Below are positions 8,056 to 13,971 of a stretch of 13,971 nt of DNA, piece after piece. The number at the start of each line of letters is the position of its first letter. Positions within the stretch are counted from its first letter, which is position 1. The notes beneath the pieces are model-generated. The model had not been told where the DNA came from and ran no database searches. It saw only the letters and a list, made by a program, of their open reading frames with translations. Location: contig CALQNE010000064.1 in assembly GCA_943331855.1 (NCBI GenBank), positions 1 to 13,971 on the forward strand, in the 5' to 3' direction. Source of the stretch: Bordetella parapertussis. Lineage in GTDB: Bacteria; Pseudomonadota; Gammaproteobacteria; Burkholderiales; Burkholderiaceae_B. Position numbers and translations under genes: made by a program.

Positions 8056-9264
8056 GTGGAAAATATTAAAACAGGTATCGATGCGCTATTCATCCTCTTG
8101 GGTGCAATCATGATTCTTGCAATGCACGCTGGTTTTGCATTTCTAGAGCTAGGCACGGTTCGCGAAAAAAATCAGGTCAATGCACTGGTCAAGATTCTGG
8201 TCGATTTTTCTGTTTCAACCATTGCCTATTTTTTCATCGGCTATTCAATCGCCTACGGTACAAACTTTTTCATGGGTGCCGAAGCGCTGGCTGCCAAAAG
8301 CGGGTTCGAACTTGTTAAGTTTTTCTTCTTGCTCACCTTTGCCGCGGCTATCCCCGCAATTGTGTCGGGCGGTATCGCCGAACGTGCAAAATTCAATCCT
8401 CAACTCTTAGCTACCTTTTTGTTAGTGGGTTTTGTCTACCCATTTTTTGAGGGTATTGCCTGGAACCCAGAGCATCCCTTTGGCTTTCAGGCCTGGGTCA
8501 AAGGCTTTAGCGGTGAAGAGTTTCACGACTTCGCCGGCTCAGTCGTTGTGCATGCCGTTGGTGGCTGGATTGCACTGCCTGCCATCATCTTGCTTGGCGC
8601 ACGCCAGGGACGCTATCGCAAAGATGGCCGTATGGCTGCGCACCCGCCTTCAAACGTGCCTTTCCTAGCCTTAGGGGCGTGGATTCTGACAGTTGGCTGG
8701 TTTGGCTTTAACGTGATGAGCGCGCAAACCATCGACAAGATTAGCGGCCTCGTCGCCATGAACTCACTGATGGCCATGGCCGGCGGCACCCTGGCCGGTT
8801 GGTTCTTCGGGAAGAATGATGCGGGCTTTAGTTATAACGGCCCCTTAGCTGGCCTGGTTGCGGTGTGTGCCGGGTCTGACTTGATGCACCCCCTCGGCGC
8901 ATTATTCGTGGGTCTCATCGCAGGTGCGCTGTTTGTTTTTGTCTTCACGCTCGAGCAGAACCGCTGGAAGATCGACGACGTCTTGGGCGTTTGGCCTTTG
9001 CACGGCTTATGTGGCGTCTGGGGCGGGATTGCAGCCGGTATCTTTGGCCAAAAAGCCTTAGGCGGGCTCGGAGGGGTGAGCTTATCGGCCCAGTTAATCG
9101 GAACAGGCCTCGGTGTCGCCGTTGCGCTCACCGGTGGCGTCATTGTCTACGGCTTACTCAAGATGACGATTGGCTTGCGCATGGACCCTGAAGACGAACA
9201 CGCAGGCGCCGACCTCAGTATCCATCATGTGTCGGCAACGCCTGAATCTGAAAGTTCTTGGTAA
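8056..9264 (+). CDS. amt: Ammonium transporter, Amt/MEP/Rh family
   Basis: A 402-residue polytopic inner-membrane channel that brings ammonium into the cell. From the GTG start the protein begins MENIKTGIDALFILLGA with no signal peptide. The twin pore histidines are present as His166 (DFAGSVVVHAVGG) and His316 (VWPLHGLCGVWGG), close to E. coli AmtB His168/His318. GWFGFN (residues 214-219) and AIVSGGIAERAKF are also family signatures, and about eleven hydrophobic segments fit the Amt fold. The cytoplasmic tail (after GLRMDPEDEHAGAD) is short. The usual partner glnK, encoding the PII protein that plugs AmtB, is not next to it; a DsbA-like gene follows instead. The two NtrC-like sites upstream suggest nitrogen control. 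Confidence 0.95.
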   Translation: MENIKTGIDALFILLGAIMILAMHAGFAFLELGTVREKNQVNALVKILVDFSVSTIAYFFIGYSIAYGTNFFMGAEALAAKSGFELVKFFFLLTFAAAIPAIVSGGIAERAKFNPQLLATFLLVGFVYPFFEGIAWNPEHPFGFQAWVKGFSGEEFHDFAGSVVVHAVGGWIALPAIILLGARQGRYRKDGRMAAHPPSNVPFLALGAWILTVGWFGFNVMSAQTIDKISGLVAMNSLMAMAGGTLAGWFFGKNDAGFSYNGPLAGLVAVCAGSDLMHPLGALFVGLIAGALFVFVFTLEQNRWKIDDVLGVWPLHGLCGVWGGIAAGIFGQKALGGLGGVSLSAQLIGTGLGVAVALTGGVIVYGLLKMTIGLRMDPEDEHAGADLSIHHVSATPESESSW

Positions 9265-9272
9265 TAGTAATA

Positions 9273-9301
9273 TCGAAGCTCAAACCTCTTTTGAGCTTCG
9301 A
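9273..9301 (+). terminator. Strong 12-bp hairpin after amt
   Basis: TCGAAGCTCAAA and TTTGAGCTTCGA pair perfectly around the five-base loop CCTCT, nine bases after the amt stop. No T-run follows on either strand, so it may stabilise the amt mRNA 3' end or act as a factor-assisted terminator rather than an intrinsic one. It ends 17 bases before the next gene and so also sits in that gene's leader if read-through occurs. Confidence 0.6.
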
Positions 9302-9318
9302 CCAAGGTCTGCTTCCCC

Positions 9319-9978
9319 ATGAAAAAAACTGTCAAGATTGATTATGTGTCAGACATTGCCTGCCCCTGGTGCGCCGTGGGCTTAGGTGCGCTTGAGCAGG
9401 CGCTTAAAAACATTGACGGTGAATTTGACGTCGATATTCATTTTCAACCGTTTGAGCTTAATCCGCATATGCCTGAAGGCGGGCAGGATGTAATCGAACA
9501 CTTAACTGAAAAGTACGGCATGCCTGAAGCACAAATTCGGGTCAATCAAAAGAATATTCGCGATCGTGCCGCCGCAGTGGGTTTTGACTTTCACCCAGAA
9601 GGTCGCAAGCACGTTTACAACACGTTTAATGCGCACCGCTTATTGCATTGGGCCGAGGTTGAGCTCGACGCGCAAGCGCAATATCGACTCAAGCGCGAAT
9701 TGCTTGGTACCTATTTCACCCTAGCGGTGAGCCTGGACGATCACAACAATTTGATCGACGCCGTCAAACGCGCTGGTTTAGACACTGTGCGTGCGCAAGA
9801 GGTGTTAAGTCAAAATCTGTTTAGCGCCGACGTGCGTGCCCGCCAGCAAAAATATACCGGCCTAGGGATCAGCTCAGTGCCTTCGTTGATCATCAATGAT
9901 CAATACCTACTGCAAGGCGCGCAACCTGCCGAGGCCTTTGAACAAGCCTTACGTCAGGTCGCCGCAGAGACGGCGTAA
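9319..9978 (+). CDS. DsbA-family oxidoreductase, FrnE-like
   Basis: A 219-residue thioredoxin-fold protein with the redox motif Cys15-Pro-Trp-Cys18 in SDIACPWCAVG and a cis-proline at Pro188 (ISSVPSLIIND). FQPFELNP and the helical insertion (about residues 60-170) are typical of the FrnE/2-hydroxychromene-2-carboxylate isomerase branch of the DsbA family. No signal peptide is seen, so it should be cytoplasmic, unlike true DsbA. FrnE-like proteins have been linked to disulfide exchange and oxidative-stress tolerance; the partner here is unknown. Most relatives have an aromatic residue right after the second Cys, and here it is Ala19. The ATG has only a weak purine stretch (AAGG, 11 bases upstream). 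It follows amt by 54 bases and may be co-transcribed if the hairpin is read through. Confidence 0.9.
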   Translation: MKKTVKIDYVSDIACPWCAVGLGALEQALKNIDGEFDVDIHFQPFELNPHMPEGGQDVIEHLTEKYGMPEAQIRVNQKNIRDRAAAVGFDFHPEGRKHVYNTFNAHRLLHWAEVELDAQAQYRLKRELLGTYFTLAVSLDDHNNLIDAVKRAGLDTVRAQEVLSQNLFSADVRARQQKYTGLGISSVPSLIINDQYLLQGAQPAEAFEQALRQVAAETA

Positions 9979-10013
9979 GGCCTTTATTACATTTCGAAAT
10001 TTGTTGTAACTAT

Positions 10014-10043
10014 TTGGTAGAGATTCTTCAGCACCCCTCTAAT
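10014..10043 (+). promoter_or_regulatory. Candidate promoter of the DUF4160-DUF2442 cassette
   Basis: TTGGTA (10014-10019, 4/6) and TCTAAT (10038-10043, 5/6) are separated by 18 bases. Transcription would start near 10050, inside the inverted repeat spacer, leaving a leader of about 20 bases with the ribosome-binding site. Confidence 0.4.
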
Positions 10044-10062
10044 AGAATTAAATATTAGAGGG
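10035..10062. promoter_or_regulatory. Perfect 10-bp inverted repeat, probable operator
   Basis: CCCTCTAATA (10035-10044) and TATTAGAGGG (10053-10062) are exact reverse complements with the eight-base spacer GAATTAAA. The left arm covers the proposed -10; the right arm ends in GAGGG, the ribosome-binding site eight bases before ATG 10071. A dimeric repressor bound here would block the polymerase. If transcription instead starts further upstream, the same sequence would fold in RNA and hide the ribosome-binding site. Either reading means tight control of the cassette. Confidence 0.6.
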
Positions 10063-10070
10063 ATGCGCCT

Positions 10071-10331
10071 ATGCCAACAATTAGTTCGTTTTACGGTATT
10101 TCAATACGCATGTTTTTTAATGATCACGTGCCGCCTCACTTCCATGTCGAATACGCTGAATTCAAAGCAACCGTCGACATACTAGAATTGATAATTTCGA
10201 GCGGTAAACTACCTCGCAGGGCGCAAGAACTCGTTTTAGACTGGGCCGAGTTACATCAGAACGAGTTGTTAGTAGACTGGCAGTTGTGCACGGCCAAGCA
10301 ACAGCCAAATCCGATCAACCCTTTAGTTTGA
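10071..10331 (+). CDS. DUF4160 family small protein
   Basis: An 86-residue protein of an uncharacterised family. It opens MPTISSFYGISIRMFFNDH, and its most striking motif is HVPPHFHV with His19, His23 and His25, followed by a helical part with GKLPRRAQELVLDW and NELLVDW, the usual DUF4160 pattern. No signal peptide or membrane segment is visible. The three clustered histidines could bind a metal or take part in catalysis; this is only a guess from the pattern. Three ATA, two CTA and four TTA codons make its codon use look different from the metabolic genes nearby. It is the first gene of a two-gene cassette, seven bases before the DUF2442 gene, behind a perfect inverted repeat. A toxin-antitoxin role is a reasonable hypothesis from layout and size, not from a known activity. 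Confidence 0.85.
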   Translation: MPTISSFYGISIRMFFNDHVPPHFHVEYAEFKATVDILELIISSGKLPRRAQELVLDWAELHQNELLVDWQLCTAKQQPNPINPLV

Positions 10332-10338
10332 GACCAAG

Positions 10339-10593
10339 ATGCCCTGGGATGTCGTTGACCTAAAAATAATCGCGCCTCTTGCGTTACTTGTGCGCTTTTC
10401 AGACGGCACGTCGGGTGAGGTTCGCTTTGAAGCCAGTCATCTGACCGGGGTTTTTTCTGCGCTCAAGGACTTCAATTTTTTTAATCAGGCCTTCATCGAC
10501 CGCGGCGCGGTCGCTTGGCCTGACAACATTGACCTCGCCCCAGACGCCATGTACAACGAAATCAAGGCGAACGGCGAGTGGGTCTTACGCTAG
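10339..10593 (+). CDS. DUF2442 family small protein
   Basis: An 84-residue protein matching the DUF2442 pattern: a short beta-rich start (LALLVRFSDGTSGEVRFE), then LTGVFSALKDFNFF and AVAWPDNIDLAPDAMYNEIK. The family is uncharacterised. From memory, a structural-genomics member (Nitrosomonas NE0471) carries this domain fused to a lambda-repressor-like helix-turn-helix, which would suit an antitoxin or regulator; this copy has no such extension. Seven bases separate it from DUF4160, and these two families are often neighbours, so the products probably act together. The ribosome-binding site is weak (GAGACCAAG before ATG), which suggests dependence on translation of the first gene. Its last nine bases overlap the 3' end of the convergent argE-like gene. 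Confidence 0.85.
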   Translation: MPWDVVDLKIIAPLALLVRFSDGTSGEVRFEASHLTGVFSALKDFNFFNQAFIDRGAVAWPDNIDLAPDAMYNEIKANGEWVLR

Positions 10594-11766
10594 CAAAACT
10601 TCTTGGGTCATGCGTTCGCGTAAGCGATCGATGAACCCGAGGCATTCTTCGAGCTGACTGATCTCGATAAATTCATTGGGCTTGTGCGCAACTGCAATGT
10701 CGCCGGGGCCGACTACGACGCAAGGGATGCCGGCATGATTAAGCCAGCCTGCATCTGTCGCGAACGACACGCGACCCAGCAGGTTATTACGCGCTAACGC
10801 TTTGCCCAAATACGAGATTGGCGCTTCGTGATCGGTTGAGAGCGGCACTGAATTCGAAATGGTTTCAAACTCAATATCTGCCTGAGCAGAAATCTTGCGC
10901 ATCTCTACTTTCAACACCTCAGCGTACTCTTGCACTTGCTTAATCAACTCATCTGAGTTGCTCTGCGGCAAGGTGCGGCAATCAAAAATAAATTCGCAAT
11001 CTTTGGCCACGATATTTGGCGCTGTGCCACCCTTGATCACGCCCGTTTGCATCGTGGTATGCGGCGTTTGAAACAGCGGGTCAAATGGGCCATTGGCTTG
11101 CATTTGTGTCGACATCGTGCGAATTTTTTCAATCAAGCGGCCAGCGTATTCAATCGCGTTGACTGCTTCAGGCACCATCGAAGAATGGGCTTCTAGGCCA
11201 CGCACGCGGCAACGCGTCACGCGCATGCCTTTGTGCCCGGTCATCACTTGCATACGGGTCGGCTCCCCGACAAAGCAACCGGCCGGATGAATATTGGCAG
11301 CAGCCAAATCACGAATCAAGGTTTGCACACCAATGCACCCAACCTCTTCGTCATAGGTCAAACCGATATGCAAGGGCTGCTTGAGTTCACTATTCATATA
11401 AGCCGGCAACATTGCTAACGACGCCGCGATAAAGCCTTTCATGTCGACCGCACCGCGGCCATAAATACGGCCGTCAGCAATATGCGCTTTAAACGGATCG
11501 GTATCCCAGGCCTGCCCATCAACCGGTACCACATCGGTATGACCACACAACACGATACCGCGCGTCTTTTGATCACCTAAGGTTGCAAACAAATTGGCTT
11601 TACGTTTTTCAGCGTCGTAAGACAGGCGTGTGGCAAGACCCAAACCCTTTAAGTGATCGCGCACAAACTCAATGAGCCCTAAGTTTGATTCGCGACTGGT
11701 GGTGTCAAAGGCCACCAGGGTTTTGATCAGTTCGATTGTGTTCGCAAGTGTGGTCGAGGTCGTCAT
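10585..11766 (-). CDS. argE: M20 family metallo-deacylase, acetylornithine deacetylase (ArgE) type
   Basis: A 393-residue cytoplasmic zinc hydrolase; ArgE removes acetate from N-acetylornithine in arginine synthesis. The two-metal site is complete: His76 and Asp78 (LCGHTDVVP), Asp108 (GAVDMKG), the general base Glu140 with Glu141 (TYDEEVGCIG), Glu168 (GEPT) and His361 (AHKPNEF). The dimerisation lid lies in the middle (RGLEAHSSMVPEAVNAIEYAG). Length matches E. coli ArgE (383). ATG 11766 has only a weak GAG nearby. It lies 41 bases downstream of a peptide-type binding protein gene and not with arginine genes. Many Burkholderiales make ornithine through ArgJ, so this paralogue may instead deacylate imported N-acyl amino acids or small peptides. 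The family call is firm; the symbol is less so. Confidence 0.85.
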   Translation of the reverse strand: MTTSTTLANTIELIKTLVAFDTTSRESNLGLIEFVRDHLKGLGLATRLSYDAEKRKANLFATLGDQKTRGIVLCGHTDVVPVDGQAWDTDPFKAHIADGRIYGRGAVDMKGFIAASLAMLPAYMNSELKQPLHIGLTYDEEVGCIGVQTLIRDLAAANIHPAGCFVGEPTRMQVMTGHKGMRVTRCRVRGLEAHSSMVPEAVNAIEYAGRLIEKIRTMSTQMQANGPFDPLFQTPHTTMQTGVIKGGTAPNIVAKDCEFIFDCRTLPQSNSDELIKQVQEYAEVLKVEMRKISAQADIEFETISNSVPLSTDHEAPISYLGKALARNNLLGRVSFATDAGWLNHAGIPCVVVGPGDIAVAHKPNEFIEISQLEECLGFIDRLRERMTQEVLLA

Positions 11767-11807
11767 GTGTTGCTCAGTTTATTTAGGGCTTAGTTGATTT
11801 CAAAAAC

Positions 11808-13382
11808 CTACTGTGGTCTAAATTCATTCGCCAGGGTGTACTCATCGGTACGCGGTGTGTACACCACGCCTTTTTTAGTCGCCCAGGTGTTGATTTGATG
11901 ATGCAACGGCACGATGCCAACATCTTTCATCGACAACACGGTGGCTTCTTGTAGCAAGGCCTCACGCTGCTTGTCATCGATCGTGCTCATCGCGTTCGCT
12001 AAAACAGCGTCCATCTTGGGGTTCGTGTAGCGACCCCAATTAAACGTGCCTAAGCCCTTCTCAGGCTGATTGGTCGCCACTAAGGGACGCAAGGCCGAAG
12101 ACGACTCACCGGTCGAAGCCCCCCAACCTAACATCGTCATCGAATACTCAAGCTTGCTGGCGCGTCCTAAATAAACCGCCATTGGCATGGTTTGGATTTT
12201 TGTCACGATGCCAGCACGCGTCAACATTTGGGCGACGGCCTGCGCGATCTGATCGTCATTCACATAACGATTATTCGGCGCATGCAAGGTCAAGGCAAAG
12301 CCATCTGGGTAGCCAGCGTCAGCCAATAGCTTTTTAGCACCCGCCACATCCACCTTTTCGGGCGTCAGCGAAGGGACATGACCAAACATGGGAGCTGGCA
12401 CAAGGTTGTCGGTGGGCAAAGACAGACCTTCCATCACTCGGGTTTTGATCGCCTCGCGGTCAATCGCTTTAGAGATGGCCTGACGAACACGCAAATCTTT
12501 AAAGGGATTTTTGGTCAATGCTGTGCCGTCTTTGGCGGTAACAAACGGAGTCACATCACGTTGCTGATCCAGATTGAAGAAAATAATGCGATGCGACGTT
12601 TTAGTTGAGGTTAAGAGATTTGGATTCGCTTTGATTTTTGTCAGGTCAGGCGTGGGGATGTTTTCAATGGCATCCACATCACCTGCAAGCAACGCGGCCA
12701 CGCGGGTCGGGTCGTTAGGCAAAATGCGTAAGGTAACTTTTTCCCAGTCTGACTTTCTACCCCAGTAGCCATCGTTGCGAACCAACTCAACGCGATCACC
12801 ACGTTTAAATTCACCAAACTTGAACGGACCGGTACCAACATTGACCTTGCCGGCATTGAAATCTTCAGTGGTGGCGGTTTCAGCTACTTTTTTCGACACG
12901 ATATAAACGGTCGATAGGTCGTTAGGCAGCAAAGGATAGGGCGCAGCGGTTTTAAAGCGAATCGTGTTGTCGTCTACGATCTCGCTCGAAATAATGGCCT
13001 TGGTGTACACCGTGAACGGGCCTGGGCTATTTGGGATTTTGCCCACGCGGTCGTAGCTAAATACGACGTCCGCCGCCGTAAACGGGCTGCCATCATGAAA
13101 CTTCACACCCTTGCGTAATTTGAACTCCCAGGTTGTCGGGTCGATAGTTTTCCAGGATTCGGCCAGTGCGGGGATCAAACGCGAGTCCGCATCCAACCCA
13201 ACCAATTTGTCATAAACATGCTCAGCGACCCCGTTATTTGGAAATAAATTCACAAAATGCGGATCCATCGACGTAATGTCGGCCCCTACCCCAATGCGCA
13301 GGTTGGCGGCGTGCGCCGAAAACCCAATTAAAGCTGCAGCAATCGGAAGCACTATCAAACTAGATAAACGGCGTAGACGCAT
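11808..13382 (-). CDS. ABC transporter periplasmic substrate-binding protein, SBP_bac_5 (DppA/OppA-like)
   Basis: A 524-residue secreted solute receptor of the dipeptide/oligopeptide/nickel class. The leader MRLRRLSSLIVLPIAAALIG is a classical signal peptide with a probable cut after SAHA (residue 25), and the mature protein starts ANLRIGVG. Family signatures are LAESWKTIDPTTWEFKLRKG, GVKFHDGSPFTAADVVFSYD and the second-lobe AISKAIDREAIK. ATG 13382 has AGGAG at six to seven bases. No permease or ATPase gene is adjacent, so this is an orphan receptor that must use a transporter encoded elsewhere. The ArgE-type hydrolase follows on the same strand, which suggests an N-acyl amino acid or short peptide as ligand; that is inference. 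A divergent SDR gene shares the upstream region. Confidence 0.92.
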   Translation of the reverse strand: MRLRRLSSLIVLPIAAALIGFSAHAANLRIGVGADITSMDPHFVNLFPNNGVAEHVYDKLVGLDADSRLIPALAESWKTIDPTTWEFKLRKGVKFHDGSPFTAADVVFSYDRVGKIPNSPGPFTVYTKAIISSEIVDDNTIRFKTAAPYPLLPNDLSTVYIVSKKVAETATTEDFNAGKVNVGTGPFKFGEFKRGDRVELVRNDGYWGRKSDWEKVTLRILPNDPTRVAALLAGDVDAIENIPTPDLTKIKANPNLLTSTKTSHRIIFFNLDQQRDVTPFVTAKDGTALTKNPFKDLRVRQAISKAIDREAIKTRVMEGLSLPTDNLVPAPMFGHVPSLTPEKVDVAGAKKLLADAGYPDGFALTLHAPNNRYVNDDQIAQAVAQMLTRAGIVTKIQTMPMAVYLGRASKLEYSMTMLGWGASTGESSSALRPLVATNQPEKGLGTFNWGRYTNPKMDAVLANAMSTIDDKQREALLQEATVLSMKDVGIVPLHHQINTWATKKGVVYTPRTDEYTLANEFRPQ

Positions 13383-13408
13383 GGCAAACTCCTGTGTATT
13401 GTGTGACG

Positions 13409-13451
13409 ATTCTAGCTGAATTAGGCTTGGCTAAACCCCCCTATGTAGAAT
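13409..13451. promoter_or_regulatory. Divergent promoter region of binding protein and SDR genes
   Basis: Within the 113-base gap a -10-like TAGAAT occurs on each strand: ATTCTA 13409-13414 reads as TAGAAT toward the binding protein, and TAGAAT 13446-13451 faces the SDR gene. Neither has a good -35 at normal spacing (TTGGCT 13427-13432 is only 13 bases from the second). ATTC-N5-GAAT (13409-13421) is a small inverted repeat over the minus-strand -10. I assign no regulator. Confidence 0.3.
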
Positions 13452-13495
13452 ACCCACACAAACGAGCTTTTAGACCCTGTTTTGGAGACATAAAA

Positions 13496-13971
13496 ATGGA
13501 CTTACAACTGACAAATCGCGTGGCCATCGTGACTGGCGGCTCACAAGGCATTGGTAAGGCGTGCGCAGCCAAGTTGGCTGAAGAAGGCGCCACCGTGGTG
13601 ATCGCAGCCCGCGGACAAGAATTGCTTGATCAAGTGGCCGGTGAAATCCGTGCCGCTGGCGGCAAAATCATGGCGATTGCTGCCGACGTCAGCAAAGAGG
13701 CCGATTGCGCCCGCCTGATTCAAGAGACATTGAAGGCTTATGGCCGCATTGATATCCTGATCAACAATGCCGGCACCTCATCCACCGGTGAGTTTGAATC
13801 GGTGACTGATCAAACCTGGCAAGCCGACTTTGATTTGAAACTGTTTGCCGCGATTCGTTTATCGCGTTTAGCGATCCCCGAAATGCGCAAAAACAAATGG
13901 GGCCGCATTATTAACGTCACCAATATTGGTGCCAAGCAGCCAAAAGCCAAGTCCATGCCAACAACTGTCAC
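13496..13971 (+). CDS. Short-chain dehydrogenase/reductase family protein, divergent active site (3' end outside window)
   Basis: The first 158 complete codons of an SDR Rossmann-fold oxidoreductase (usual length about 250-260). ATG 13496 has GGAG (13484-13487) eight bases upstream. The cofactor motif TGGSQGIG (residues 13-20), AADVS (62-66) and NNAG (90-93) are normal, and Arg39 after the second strand suggests NADP(H). The catalytic positions are not: the helix-4 Asn is replaced by Lys115 (DFDLKLF), and the catalytic Ser position after IINV reads Thr142-Asn143. By spacing from there the usual Tyr would fall in SMPTTVT near the window end, where no Tyr is seen. This resembles a branch of SDR-like proteins of unknown activity. 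It is divergent from the binding protein gene. Confidence 0.9.
   Translation, partial: MDLQLTNRVAIVTGGSQGIGKACAAKLAEEGATVVIAARGQELLDQVAGEIRAAGGKIMAIAADVSKEADCARLIQETLKAYGRIDILINNAGTSSTGEFESVTDQTWQADFDLKLFAAIRLSRLAIPEMRKNKWGRIINVTNIGAKQPKAKSMPTTV

Noticed and set aside
9273..9301. Intrinsic (rho-independent) terminator in the strict sense
   Set aside because: The stem is excellent but neither strand has a T-run after it, so I list it only as a hairpin/transcript-end candidate.
10063..10070. ATG 10063 as an alternative start in front of DUF4160
   Set aside because: It is out of frame with the DUF4160 protein and directly abuts GAGGG, too close for initiation.
1..13971. Mobile elements, CRISPR arrays, tRNA or rRNA genes
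   Set aside because: No transposase or integrase frame, no terminal repeats, no regularly spaced repeats and no cloverleaf-like sequence were seen on reading both strands.

Overview
The window is ordinary bacterial chromosome. The protein signatures (malonyl-CoA decarboxylase, an MexF-like RND pump, an Amt of about 400 residues without a signal peptide, an orphan peptide-binding protein) and the moderate GC point to Betaproteobacteria, most likely Burkholderiales/Alcaligenaceae. This placement is inferred from protein style, not from an rRNA or marker gene. I see no mobile element, CRISPR array, tRNA or rRNA. No gene-free stretch exceeds 300 bases; the longest is about 240 bases (7814-8055).

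Left part (1-6724): the 3' end of a malonyl-CoA decarboxylase gene (+) meets, tail to tail, a complete three-gene RND multidrug efflux operon on the minus strand. Its order is adaptor (6641-5457), inner-membrane pump (5460-2305), outer-membrane channel lipoprotein (about 2308-806). All three genes overlap by a few bases and form one tripartite export machine. No regulator gene is linked to it. A plausible promoter lies at 6673-6701.

Middle part (6725-9978): a minus-strand NAD-dependent isocitrate/isopropylmalate dehydrogenase-family enzyme is divergent from an ammonium transporter gene, which is followed by a DsbA/FrnE-like oxidoreductase. The divergent intergenic region carries two copies of GCACCAAAA that resemble NtrC enhancer sites, plus overlapping AT-rich inverted repeats.

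Accessory-looking part (10035-10593): a two-gene cassette of small proteins, DUF4160 then DUF2442. A perfect 10-bp inverted repeat lies over its probable -10 and transcription start. This layout resembles an autoregulated toxin-antitoxin module and is the best candidate here for an uncharacterised system. Its 3' end overlaps the convergent argE-like gene.

Right part (10585-13971): an M20 deacylase (ArgE family) lies downstream of an orphan SBP_bac_5 peptide-type binding protein, both on the minus strand. Divergent from them starts a truncated SDR gene whose visible catalytic positions deviate from the classical Asn-Ser-Tyr-Lys tetrad.
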